Below are positions 53,047-61,397 of a stretch of 64,000 nucleotides of DNA, one piece after another. Location of the stretch: NCBI RefSeq assembly GCF_014207375.1, contig NZ_JACHEE010000006.1:62001-126000 (forward strand). Direction: 5' to 3'. The translations under genes were made by a program, and so were the position numbers. The notes beneath the pieces were generated by a model. It was given only the letters and a program-made list of their open reading frames with translations. It was not told where the DNA came from and ran no database searches. Source of the stretch: Arthrobacter sp. AZCC_0090. Lineage in GTDB: Bacteria; Actinomycetota; Actinomycetes; Actinomycetales; Micrococcaceae. Every line of letters starts with the position of its first letter. Position 1 is the stretch's first letter.

Positions 53047-54669
53047 ATGGACGCCTTGGAAATCGCACGCTGGCAATTTGGAATCACCACGGTCTACCAC
53101 TTCATGATGGTGCCCCTGACCATCGGGCTGGGGCTCGTTGTGGCCGTCATCCAGACCCTTTGGTACCGCACCGGCAAGATTGAATACCTGCGGATGACCA
53201 AGTTCTGGGGCAAGCTCTTCCTCATCAACTTCATCATGGGCGTCGCCACGGGCATCGTGCAGGAATTCCAGTTCGGCATGGCATGGAGTGAGTACAGCCG
53301 CTTCGTCGGAGACATCTTCGGCGCGCCCCTGGCCTTGGAAGCGCTTCTGGCGTTCTTCGTGGAATCGACCTTCCTGGGGCTGTGGATCTTCGGCTGGAAG
53401 CAGCTCAAGCGCAGTGTCCACCTCGCGTGCCTTTGGATCGCCGTGATCGGCTCGCTCTTCTCTGCATACTTCATCATCGTGGCCAATTCCTGGATGCAGC
53501 ACCCGGTCGGAGTGGAGATGGTCAACGGACGTCCCGTCATGACCGACGCCTGGGCGGTCTTCACCAACAACACGGCGTTGGTGGCCGTGCCACACACGCT
53601 CTTCGGCGCACTGGGCGTCGCCGGCGCGTTCCTCCTGGGCATCGCCTGGTACCACCTCTGGCGCCGCCGCCATGACGGCATCGACAGCGTCGATGCGGAC
53701 GGCCGCGCCATTCCTGGCGAAGCCAATATTCCCGGACGGGACAAAGCAGACTACAAGGTGTGGATCAATTCCTTGCGGATCGGCGCCGTCGTTGCCATGA
53801 TCTCCTTCGCCGGGACAGCCTTCACCGGCGATCTGCAGGGCAAACTGATGTTCGAACAGCAGCCCATGAAGATGGCCGCCGCAGAGGCCGCATGCCACGA
53901 CGGCACCGGATTCTCCGTGCTGAGTGTTGGCAACGTCGGCTCCAAGAACTGCAACGACATTGTGGCCGTGATCGAGGTCCCCGGCATTCTCTCCTTCCTG
54001 GCCAAGGGTGACTTCAGCACGGAAGTGAAGGGCGTCAACAGCCTCCTGGACGAGTACAAGGCAAAGTACGGCACGCACTTGCCCAACGATCCCTTGTACG
54101 GCGATCGCGCAGGGCAGGAAATCCAGTATGTGCCGGTCATGGAAGTGACCTATTGGGGCTTCCGCATGATGATTGGCTTCGGTGGGATCGCAGCCTTTGC
54201 CGCGCTGCTCGCCTTGTGGGTGACACGCAGGGGCGTGGTGCCGCAATCCAAATGGATCATGCGCCTTGCAGTCTTCGGCATCCTTGCTCCCTTTGGGGCT
54301 AACGCCGCGGGCTGGATCTTCACGGAAATGGGCCGGCAGCCGTTCGTCGTCGCGCCCAATCCGGATGCCAGCGGCATCGACCAAGTGTTCATGTTCACGG
54401 CTGCAGCCGTCTCACCGGGCGTGTCCGCCGCCGAACTCATCACCTCACTGGTGGTGTTGGCCTCGATCTATGCGGTGCTGCTGGTAGTGGAGGTCAGGCT
54501 GCTGGTCAAATATGCCCGCGGTGGCGTGGCCTCCGCGATGCCAGAGCTCGCTGAAGCCCGCCACGGCGGGGAGAAGGAAAAGAAGGACGACGACGGCGGG
54601 ACCCCGGGCGCGCCGGGCGCCCCGCGCCAGCCCGGCGACACCGACGACGTCCTGGCATTCGCCTACTAG
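53047..54669 (+). CDS. cydA: Cytochrome bd ubiquinol/menaquinol oxidase subunit I
   Basis: CydA (540 residues) holds the hemes b558, b595 and d of the high-affinity bd oxidase and binds the quinol. About nine hydrophobic segments are visible. A heme-ligand His lies near the N-terminus in TVYHFMMVPLT (His18). The GRQP motif appears as MGRQPFVVAPNP; the residue after GRQP is Phe rather than the usual Trp. The Q-loop is of the short type common in Gram-positives. The C-terminal 50 residues are charged and low in complexity. AAAGGA lies 6 nt before the ATG. Confidence 0.95.
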   Translation: MDALEIARWQFGITTVYHFMMVPLTIGLGLVVAVIQTLWYRTGKIEYLRMTKFWGKLFLINFIMGVATGIVQEFQFGMAWSEYSRFVGDIFGAPLALEALLAFFVESTFLGLWIFGWKQLKRSVHLACLWIAVIGSLFSAYFIIVANSWMQHPVGVEMVNGRPVMTDAWAVFTNNTALVAVPHTLFGALGVAGAFLLGIAWYHLWRRRHDGIDSVDADGRAIPGEANIPGRDKADYKVWINSLRIGAVVAMISFAGTAFTGDLQGKLMFEQQPMKMAAAEAACHDGTGFSVLSVGNVGSKNCNDIVAVIEVPGILSFLAKGDFSTEVKGVNSLLDEYKAKYGTHLPNDPLYGDRAGQEIQYVPVMEVTYWGFRMMIGFGGIAAFAALLALWVTRRGVVPQSKWIMRLAVFGILAPFGANAAGWIFTEMGRQPFVVAPNPDASGIDQVFMFTAAAVSPGVSAAELITSLVVLASIYAVLLVVEVRLLVKYARGGVASAMPELAEARHGGEKEKKDDDGGTPGAPGAPRQPGDTDDVLAFAY

Positions 54670-54689
54670 GAAGCAGAGGGATCTTTCGA

Positions 54690-55784
54690 ATGGAACTGTT
54701 GCCAACAGTCTGGTTCATAGCCATCGCCGTGTTGTGGACCGGCTACCTCTTCCTGGAGGGCTTCGACCTCGGCGTCGGAATGCTCATGAAGCTCTTCGCC
54801 CGGAACAACACCGACCGCCGGGTGCTGCTGAATACGATCGGCCCGGTATGGGACGGAAACGAAGTGTGGCTGCTGACCGCGGCCGGTGCCACCTTCGCGG
54901 CCTTCCCGCTCTGGTACGCCTCGCTGTTCTCTGCCCTCTATTTGCCGCTCCTGCTTGTTCTGGTGGCTTTGATCTTCCGGGCTGTGGCTTTTGAGTACCG
55001 AGGCAAAGTGGACACTGCGCGATGGCGGACCATCTGGGACTGGGCCATTGCCGTGGGCTCCTTCACGGCCGCGTTTGGCATCGGCGCGGCCCTGGCGCTG
55101 ACCACCACAGGGCTTCCGCTCAATTCCAACGGCGACCGGCAGGGTGGACCTTTTGCTTGGTTCAGCGGATACGCGGTCCTGGGCGGCCTCGCCGTCGTCG
55201 CGTTCGCCTTGGTGCACGCCTTGGCGTTCCTGGCGTTGAAGACCGACGGCGAGGTCCGCCACCGCGCGCGCGGCTGGTTTGTGTGGCTCGCGCCAGTCGC
55301 ATTGCTGCCGCTGCTGGGATGGATGGTGGCCGTGCAGCTGCTCAGCGGCAAGCAGTGGACGTGGATACTCGTGATCCTGGGAGTCCTGGCTGCTGCAGCT
55401 GCCTGGGTCCTTGCCCGCAACGGAGCCGAGGGAAAGGCCTTCGGAGCCCTGGGTGCGTTCCTGGTGTGCGCCACAGCCTCCATCTTCGGAGCGGCCTTCC
55501 CCGTGGTCATTCCTTCCACCTTGGATCCGGCCTTCAACCTCACCATTTCCAACGCCTCCTCCTCCGCCTACACCCTGGGATTGATGAGCATCGTTGCGGC
55601 AGTCGGCCTGCCCCTCGTCATCGCCTACCAGGCCTGGACCTACTGGGTGTTCCGCCGGCGCGTGAGCGCGGCACACATTCCGGCCGCACACGGATTCCTG
55701 CCGGCCATCGCCGCCAAGGTGCTCGTCGGTCACGCGGCGCCGGGCCCGGTTGGGAAACACTCACGCCGCAACGCCAGCGAGTAA
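54690..55784 (+). CDS. cydB: Cytochrome bd oxidase subunit II
   Basis: CydB (364 residues) is the second membrane subunit of the bd oxidase. It begins with LPTVWFIAIAVLWTGYLFLEGFDLGVGML, the family N-terminus, and continues with GPVWDGNEVWLLTAAGATFAAFP. Eight or so transmembrane helices fit the family. It follows cydA by 20 bp and precedes cydDC by 3 bp. bd oxidases support respiration at low oxygen and under nitrosative or sulfide stress. Confidence 0.95.
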   Translation: MELLPTVWFIAIAVLWTGYLFLEGFDLGVGMLMKLFARNNTDRRVLLNTIGPVWDGNEVWLLTAAGATFAAFPLWYASLFSALYLPLLLVLVALIFRAVAFEYRGKVDTARWRTIWDWAIAVGSFTAAFGIGAALALTTTGLPLNSNGDRQGGPFAWFSGYAVLGGLAVVAFALVHALAFLALKTDGEVRHRARGWFVWLAPVALLPLLGWMVAVQLLSGKQWTWILVILGVLAAAAAWVLARNGAEGKAFGALGAFLVCATASIFGAAFPVVIPSTLDPAFNLTISNASSSAYTLGLMSIVAAVGLPLVIAYQAWTYWVFRRRVSAAHIPAAHGFLPAIAAKVLVGHAAPGPVGKHSRRNASE

Positions 55785-55787
55785 GGG

Positions 55788-58700
55788 ATGAAGCCCCAGC
55801 TGCCTGCCGGACCTGCCACCCGATCGGCCCTGTACGTCCTTGGTTTGTTGTCTTCACTCAAGGCCTTTTCCCTGGTCCTGATTGCACAGGCCGTCGCGGG
55901 GATGCTGTCCGGACTCGCCGCCGGCGGAATCGGGTGGCGGGAAGGACTCCTCTGGGGTGCCATCGGCGCGGTGCTGCGCTCGCTGACGGTCTGGGGCCAG
56001 GGAGTCGCGGCGCGCCGGGCGGCCCTCGGTGTCAAGGAAGAGCTGAGGTCCAGGCTCCTGGGCCGCGCCCTCGGTCCAGGGGCCGCCGGACGAGTCGGCG
56101 AAGTGAATGACGGCGGGCTGGCCGTGCTCGCGACGCGCGGACTTGATGCGCTCGACAACTACTACACCCAGTTCCTGCCCGCCTTGGTCAATTGCGCCGC
56201 AATACCTTTGCTACTGGGCGCCCGGATCCTTTTCGCGGACTGGGTCAGTGCCCTGGTTGTGGTTTTGACACTGCCCCTCGTACCGCTTTTCATGGTGCTG
56301 ATCGGCCGTCACACCGAGGACAGGGTCCGCGAAGCACAATCCACTCTCAGGAGGCTCTCGGGGCACATCCTGGAGCTGGCCAAGGGACTTCCCGTGCTGG
56401 TCGGACTGGGCCGTGCGGGCGAACAAAGGGCAGCCCTCGAAGACCTCTCCGAGGAATACCGTTCGCGCACCATGGGAACCCTGCGGACGGCCTTCCTGTC
56501 CGCCCTCGCCTTGGAGCTCATAGCTACCATCTCCGTGGCCGTGGTGGCCGTCTTCATCGGCGTACGACTGGTGGCGGGTGACATGGCCCTGGAGGCAGGC
56601 CTGCTGGCCCTCATCCTCGCCCCCGATTGCTACCTTCCCCTACGTGAGCTGGGTACGGCCCACCATGCCAGCGACGACGGCCGCGAAGCGCTGGCCGCGG
56701 CCAACGCAGTGTTGGACTCGCCCGCGGGCCGTCCGCTGACTAGTGATTCCCGCACCGATGAGTACGACGTCGGTGCGCCCGCCACGAACAAGCCGCCCGC
56801 CGACGTCGTGGTCACCGGACTGACGGTTACTTATGTGGGAAGGGCTGCAGCCGCCGTCGGGCCCATCGACTTCAAGGCTCCGGCCGGCCGGATCACCGCC
56901 CTTGACGGCCGCAGCGGTTCGGGCAAGAGCACCATCCTGGGCGTTCTGGCCGGCACGATCGGCGACGGTCCGCGGGCGTCCGTTAGCGGTTCGGTTGCCC
57001 GACTCGGCGCCCATGCGGTGGCCTGGGTGCCGCAGCATCCCGTGATGGCGGCTGGAACGGTGCTGGACGAGATCGTCCTTTACCTCGGCGGCGGCAACCA
57101 AGACTTGCTGGCAACCGATTCCGAATCATGGCCGGACGCGGACAACGCGACCGCAATGGCGTGCCTGGAGCAGGCTGCCGCGGAACACCTCGCACCCAAA
57201 CATCCCGCCGAGCTTAGCCCGGGCGAACTGCGGCGGGTTGCCGTGGCCCGCGGCCTGGCACGCCTCAAAGCAGGAGCCACCGTCCTCCTGTTCGACGAAC
57301 CGACCGCCCATCTTGACGCCGCCTCCGCCGACGCCATCCGTGCCGCAATCGAGGGCCTGCGAGGGTCCGCGACTGTCATCCTGGTCGCCCACGACGCAGC
57401 AACCCGGAACCTTGCGGATCATGTGGTGAAGGTCGACGGCGGGACGGCGGAGCAGCAAACCGGCTCCGCGAATGCGGAATCCGCGGACCGCGAATCCGCC
57501 GCCGCGTCCGCGCCAGCTCCGGTCCGACGGGACACGAATCCCGAGACCACACCGGTGGGGGGAATTGAACCCCCCACTACCATCTCCGCGCTCAAGGCCC
57601 TTGCGCGGATCCTGGCGCCCGTCCGTTACAAGTTCGCCGGCGCCGTACTGATCGCGGCGCTCGCCGCCTTGTTTGCCGTGGCCCTGTCCGGGCTGTCCGG
57701 CTGGCTCATCATCCGGGCCAGCGAGGAGCCGCCCATTCTGTACTTGCTCGGAGCGATCGTGGGTGTGCGGTTCTTCGGCATAGGCAGGGCCGTGCTTCGA
57801 TACGCTGAACGGCTCCTCGTCCACGACGCCGTCTTCGCCGCCATGACAAGGCTCCGAGGTGCGCTGTGGGCGGCGCTCAGCGCGCGGGCGCTGTCCCTCC
57901 GCCGGCTCCTGCAAGGCGGCAATGTGCTCGGGGCGGTGGTCGACGACGTCGACACTCTGCGGGATTTGCTGCCGCGCGTCGTGCTGCCGCCGCTCTCGGC
58001 CCTTGCTGTCGCGGTGTCGGCGGTGGGTGCCTCGGCATTGCTGGTGCCCGCTGCCGTGCCGGCCGTCGTCGTGGCCGCCATGGTTGGGGTTGTAATTGCC
58101 CCTCTGCTTGCCCTGGTGGCAGACCGCAATGCTGCGCGTGCTGAGCAGCAACTGCGCTCACTGGTGTTGCGCGACGTTGCCTCTGCCCTCGACGCCCGTG
58201 CCGAGCTCAGCGCCAACGGCGTCGCCGGTACGGTTCTCTCGTCCTTGACCCGGAGGGACAACGCAGCCACGGCGGCCGCACAGCGGTCCGCGTGGGCTGA
58301 CGGCATAGGCCAAGGATTGGTCGTACTCGCCTGTACCCTGGGTGCGCTGGGGGTGGGCATTCTGGCCGCACCGTCAGTGCAAGCCGGAAACACGGTGCAG
58401 TCCGGAACTGTTGCGCCTGCTGTGCTTGCCGTCGTCGTGCTCATGCAGCTGGCGCTCGCGGAACCGTACGGGGCGGTAGTGTCTGCCGTGCGGCAGGCGC
58501 CCGCCCTGGCCGCGGTATTGCGGCGGATCGCCCCATCGGGAGCTGTTGACGCATCAGCAGCGTCCGACGGCGGCGTGCTGGCACTGCCGGAGCGTCCCGA
58601 CGGTTCTCCTGGGCTATTGTTGGACGGGCTCGAAGCGTCATGGCCCGGCGGTGCCCCCGTATTCAGTGGGTTGAGCGGCGAGGCCGCCCCCGGGCACTGG

Positions 58701-59264
58701 CTCTCCGTCACGGGTCCGTCCGGTTCCGGTAAATCGACGCTGCTCTCGGTACTGCTCGGCTTCTTGCCGGCATCGTCCGGCGCAGCCTACGTCACCGGAA
58801 GTGCCGCATGGTGCCCGCAGGAGGCCCACCTCTTCGACTCCACCATCCGCGGCAACCTGCTGCTCGCCCGCCCGGCCAGCCACAAGCCTTCCGAAGCGGA
58901 CATGCACCAAGCCTTGGGCGCCGTCGGGCTCTCCGGACTGGTAGCCGGGCTTCCCGCGGGCCTGGATAGCCGCATTGGCCCCTCGGGTTCGTTCCTGAGC
59001 GGCGGCGAACGCCAGCGGCTCGCCATGGCCCGCACGCTTCTGACCGGAGCAACAGTGCTCCTCCTCGATGAGCCGACGGCCCATCTCGACGCCGAAGCCG
59101 CCCGCCTGATGATGGCCGAACTCCGTGGCGGACTGGGAGACGTCACTGTGGTCCTAGTGACCCATAACCCGGCCGATATCGGCGAGGGAGACTCCCGACT
59201 GGACCTTGGCACCCCCAAGCTTGGCTCGCCGTCGGACCGCCCGGCGCTGGTGCACGGAAGCTAG
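55788..59264 (+). CDS. cydDC: Fused CydD-CydC ABC exporter
   Basis: This 1158-residue protein joins two ABC half-exporters. The CydD half has an N-terminal transmembrane domain (about 20-300) and an ATPase with Walker A RSGSGKSTIL near 382, signature SPGELRR and Walker B LLFDEPTAHLD. A linker of about 50 residues rich in Ala/Glu/Pro leads to the CydC half (TM about 615-890; ATPase with GPSGSGKSTLL, LSGGERQRLAM, LLLDEPTAHLD). In E. coli CydDC is needed to assemble the bd oxidase; thiol export and heme transport have been reported. Fusion is common in actinobacteria. Its stop overlaps the convergent nitronate monooxygenase stop by 4 nt (CTAG). Confidence 0.93.
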   Translation: MKPQLPAGPATRSALYVLGLLSSLKAFSLVLIAQAVAGMLSGLAAGGIGWREGLLWGAIGAVLRSLTVWGQGVAARRAALGVKEELRSRLLGRALGPGAAGRVGEVNDGGLAVLATRGLDALDNYYTQFLPALVNCAAIPLLLGARILFADWVSALVVVLTLPLVPLFMVLIGRHTEDRVREAQSTLRRLSGHILELAKGLPVLVGLGRAGEQRAALEDLSEEYRSRTMGTLRTAFLSALALELIATISVAVVAVFIGVRLVAGDMALEAGLLALILAPDCYLPLRELGTAHHASDDGREALAAANAVLDSPAGRPLTSDSRTDEYDVGAPATNKPPADVVVTGLTVTYVGRAAAAVGPIDFKAPAGRITALDGRSGSGKSTILGVLAGTIGDGPRASVSGSVARLGAHAVAWVPQHPVMAAGTVLDEIVLYLGGGNQDLLATDSESWPDADNATAMACLEQAAAEHLAPKHPAELSPGELRRVAVARGLARLKAGATVLLFDEPTAHLDAASADAIRAAIEGLRGSATVILVAHDAATRNLADHVVKVDGGTAEQQTGSANAESADRESAAASAPAPVRRDTNPETTPVGGIEPPTTISALKALARILAPVRYKFAGAVLIAALAALFAVALSGLSGWLIIRASEEPPILYLLGAIVGVRFFGIGRAVLRYAERLLVHDAVFAAMTRLRGALWAALSARALSLRRLLQGGNVLGAVVDDVDTLRDLLPRVVLPPLSALAVAVSAVGASALLVPAAVPAVVVAAMVGVVIAPLLALVADRNAARAEQQLRSLVLRDVASALDARAELSANGVAGTVLSSLTRRDNAATAAAQRSAWADGIGQGLVVLACTLGALGVGILAAPSVQAGNTVQSGTVAPAVLAVVVLMQLALAEPYGAVVSAVRQAPALAAVLRRIAPSGAVDASAASDGGVLALPERPDGSPGLLLDGLEASWPGGAPVFSGLSGEAAPGHWLSVTGPSGSGKSTLLSVLLGFLPASSGAAYVTGSAAWCPQEAHLFDSTIRGNLLLARPASHKPSEADMHQALGAVGLSGLVAGLPAGLDSRIGPSGSFLSGGERQRLAMARTLLTGATVLLLDEPTAHLDAEAARLMMAELRGGLGDVTVVLVTHNPADIGEGDSRLDLGTPKLGSPSDRPALVHGS
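57555..57577. repeat. Perfect hairpin inside the CydDC linker
   Basis: An 8-bp stem (GTGGGGGG and complement) and a 7-nt loop. On the minus strand the loop reads TTCAATT, the form of a tRNA T-loop, but no tRNA can be folded around it. It lies at the fusion junction of the two half-transporters. Confidence 0.5.
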
Positions 59265-60343
59265 CCGCGGAGCCGCCCGAAGATGGCGTCCACCGAGTCG
59301 ACGATCTTGTCCATGAGCTTCAGGGCGTCGTCCTCGCGGATGAGTGGAGTCGATTGGCCGGCCCACAGCGACATCAGCCCGGGGATTCCCTGTGCCGCCG
59401 CAACTGGCCGGAACTTGCCGGTGAGCCAGTTCTGGATGGGGAACGGGGCGTGGGCGGCAGGGTCGGCGAGTTCCGCGATGATCCGGTTGGGGATGCCTCG
59501 CGCCAGGCGACCGCTGAGGGCACGTGTCAGGACGGTGTGGGCGGCGTCGGGTCCGCGCATCGCAGCCAAGTGGGCGGGACTGATGGCAGACTGGCGGGTG
59601 GCGAGGAAGGCTGAACCGATCTGCACCGCGTCCGCGCCAAGCGCCAAGGCGGCAGCGACCCCGCGGCCGTCAGCGATACCGCCTGCGGCGATGACGGGAA
59701 CCGAGACGGCATCCACCACTTGCGGCACGAGGGCCATGGTCCCGACGAGCGAGTCCTCCGGAGCGCGCAGGAACGAAACACGGTGGCCACCTGCCTCCAT
59801 TCCCGTGGCAACGATGGCATCCACTCCGCCGGCGTGGAGGGCGACGGCTTCGTCCACGGTGGTCGCCGTACCTGCCACCACAATGCCGTTCCGGTGGGCC
59901 TCCTCGATAACAGACTCGGACGGAACGCCGAACACGAAACTCAGCACGGCTGGCCGGGCATCGATGGCCGCCTGGATCTGACTGTCCAGATCAGGCAGAT
60001 AGGTATCAGGTTGCGAGGGTGGTTCCACGCCCACCAGCTCGAAATAGGGCCTGAGGACGTCCACGTAGGCCGCGAACTGCTCGGCATCCGGAGACGGCGG
60101 CTCTTCTCCCTCGATGGGAAGCCAGAGATTCAGCGCGAACGGTTTCCCGCTGGCCTCCCTGAGTTCGCGGGCTGTGGCGGCGATCCGCTCCGGATCGTAG
60201 CCGTAGAGTCCGTATGAACCCAGTCCGCCCGCCTCGCTGACGGTGCTTGACAGCTCCACGGACGACAAGCCGCCGAATGGTCCGAGGACGATGGGCAGTC
60301 CAATATTGAAGAGGCGGGTGGCCCGTGTGTCTTTCCACGACAT
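59261..60343 (-). CDS. Nitronate monooxygenase family protein
   Basis: This 360-residue FMN-dependent TIM-barrel protein is of the nitronate monooxygenase (former 2-nitropropane dioxygenase) family, which oxidises alkyl nitronates such as propionate 3-nitronate. The family segments PIVLGPFGGLSS, the flavin-phosphate loops VIAAGGIADGRGVAAALALGADAVQIG-type region, and the GMEAGGH motif with the catalytic-site His are visible. The ATG at 60343 follows the DinB-like gene by 8 bp, so the two are likely cotranscribed. Substrate not proven. Confidence 0.87.
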   Translation of the reverse strand: MSWKDTRATRLFNIGLPIVLGPFGGLSSVELSSTVSEAGGLGSYGLYGYDPERIAATARELREASGKPFALNLWLPIEGEEPPSPDAEQFAAYVDVLRPYFELVGVEPPSQPDTYLPDLDSQIQAAIDARPAVLSFVFGVPSESVIEEAHRNGIVVAGTATTVDEAVALHAGGVDAIVATGMEAGGHRVSFLRAPEDSLVGTMALVPQVVDAVSVPVIAAGGIADGRGVAAALALGADAVQIGSAFLATRQSAISPAHLAAMRGPDAAHTVLTRALSGRLARGIPNRIIAELADPAAHAPFPIQNWLTGKFRPVAAAQGIPGLMSLWAGQSTPLIREDDALKLMDKIVDSVDAIFGRLRG

Positions 60344-60351
60344 CGCAGCGC

Positions 60352-60870
60352 CTAGCCGTCGACGTCGTGAAGGTGATGGACCACGTCGTGCAGGAAGTAC
60401 TGGGCAAACGTCAGCACGGTGAAGGTGGAGCCATTGCTGCGGACACCGGTGCGCGGCCATTCATCTTCGCGGACTGAGGCGAAGGAATTCGCGATTTGTT
60501 GGCCCTCGGCAGCCAGTTGTGCAGACACCTCAGCGGGATCCGCGTTGGCGTAGTCCCCATCGATGGCGGCCTTGTCCTGGTTCCAATTGGCGAAGCGGGC
60601 GTCGTCTTCACGCAGCATCAAGTTCAGGCGCTGATCGAAGAGACTGAAGACATCCCTTACATGGCAGGCATACTCCAAGGGCGACCAGGTGTGGTCGTCC
60701 GGGCGGACCGAGGCGTGTTCGCGGCGAAGCACCGCGCGCCAGCGCGGCAGCATGTTCAGGACTGTTCCCGGCACCGTGGACGGGGTCACGGTCGCGGCGT
60801 CGAAACCACATTCGGGGCAAGGCGTGGACAGGACCCAGGTCCAGTCCTTGTCATCGGGAATGATCGGCAT
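60352..60870 (-). CDS. DinB-like/maleylpyruvate isomerase-type four-helix protein
   Basis: This 172-residue protein has the DinB-like four-helix bundle with a potential metal site: a His in WSPLEYACHVRDV and two in YFLHDVVHHLHDV. In actinobacteria such proteins include mycothiol-dependent transferases. An N-terminal CPECGFDAATV segment, a CxxC pair, is an addition to the domain. The start follows TAGACT by 6 nt, which points to a leaderless mRNA. It is probably the first gene of a pair with the nitronate monooxygenase gene and is divergent from the VOC gene. Confidence 0.8.
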   Translation of the reverse strand: MPIIPDDKDWTWVLSTPCPECGFDAATVTPSTVPGTVLNMLPRWRAVLRREHASVRPDDHTWSPLEYACHVRDVFSLFDQRLNLMLREDDARFANWNQDKAAIDGDYANADPAEVSAQLAAEGQQIANSFASVREDEWPRTGVRSNGSTFTVLTFAQYFLHDVVHHLHDVDG

Positions 60871-60876
60871 GGCAGT

Positions 60877-60882
60877 AGTCTA
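60877..60882 (-). promoter_or_regulatory. -10 element for leaderless DinB-like gene
   Basis: TAGACT on the minus strand is 6 nt before the ATG at 60870. No Shine-Dalgarno is present. Confidence 0.5.
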
Positions 60883-60964
60883 GGGCCCGCGTTCGCGATC
60901 CGGCCGCACCACGGAATGCGGGTGCGGGTCCGCACCCCCCAAATGGCCGATCAGGAGTAAGGTT

Positions 60965-61384
60965 ATGAGCTGGGGAAGCCTGGAAAGTGAAATAGCCATG
61001 CTTAAGGATCTAAACGTCGCCGGCGTGCTCCCTGCCAGCGATCTTGCTCGCGCCCGCGACTTTTACCGCGACAAGCTAGGCCTCGAACCGGACAATCCGG
61101 AAGCCGCAGATAACCTGCTGTACAAATGTGCCAACGGCACCGCCTTCCTGCTCTACGAGACGCCCAACGCCGGGACCGCCAAGAACACCCAGTTGGGATT
61201 CCAAAGCACCGACTTGGAGCAGGACATGGCCGATCTCAGGGCACGCGGAGTCGTTTTCGAAGAGTACGACTTCCCGGGCCTGAAAACTGAGAACGGCATT
61301 GCTACCTTCCCTACCGGAGATCGCGGAGCTTGGTTCCTCGATACAGAAGGAAACATCCTCAGCATCGCTACCGTGCCTATCTGA
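60965..61384 (+). CDS. VOC family (glyoxalase-like) protein
   Basis: This 139-residue protein carries one vicinal-oxygen-chelate domain built of two beta-alpha-beta-beta-beta units: VLPASDLARARDFYRDKLGLEP, then AFLLYETPN, GFQSTDLEQDMADLRARGVVFEEYDFPG and the C-terminal GAWFLDTEGNILSI. Of the usual metal ligands only the last Glu-like position can be placed with confidence, so enzymatic activity is uncertain. AGGAG lies 7 nt before the ATG at 60965; an in-frame ATG 33 nt later would also keep the domain. It ends 13 bp from the convergent parC. Confidence 0.85.
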   Translation: MSWGSLESEIAMLKDLNVAGVLPASDLARARDFYRDKLGLEPDNPEAADNLLYKCANGTAFLLYETPNAGTAKNTQLGFQSTDLEQDMADLRARGVVFEEYDFPGLKTENGIATFPTGDRGAWFLDTEGNILSIATVPI

Positions 61385-61397
61385 GCGGCAGCGAAGT

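Noticed and set aside
57540..57580. Possible tRNA gene on the minus strand inside cydDC
   Set aside because: Only a T-stem-loop-like hairpin is present. The 8-bp stem is too long, and no acceptor, D- or anticodon arm or CCA end can be folded.
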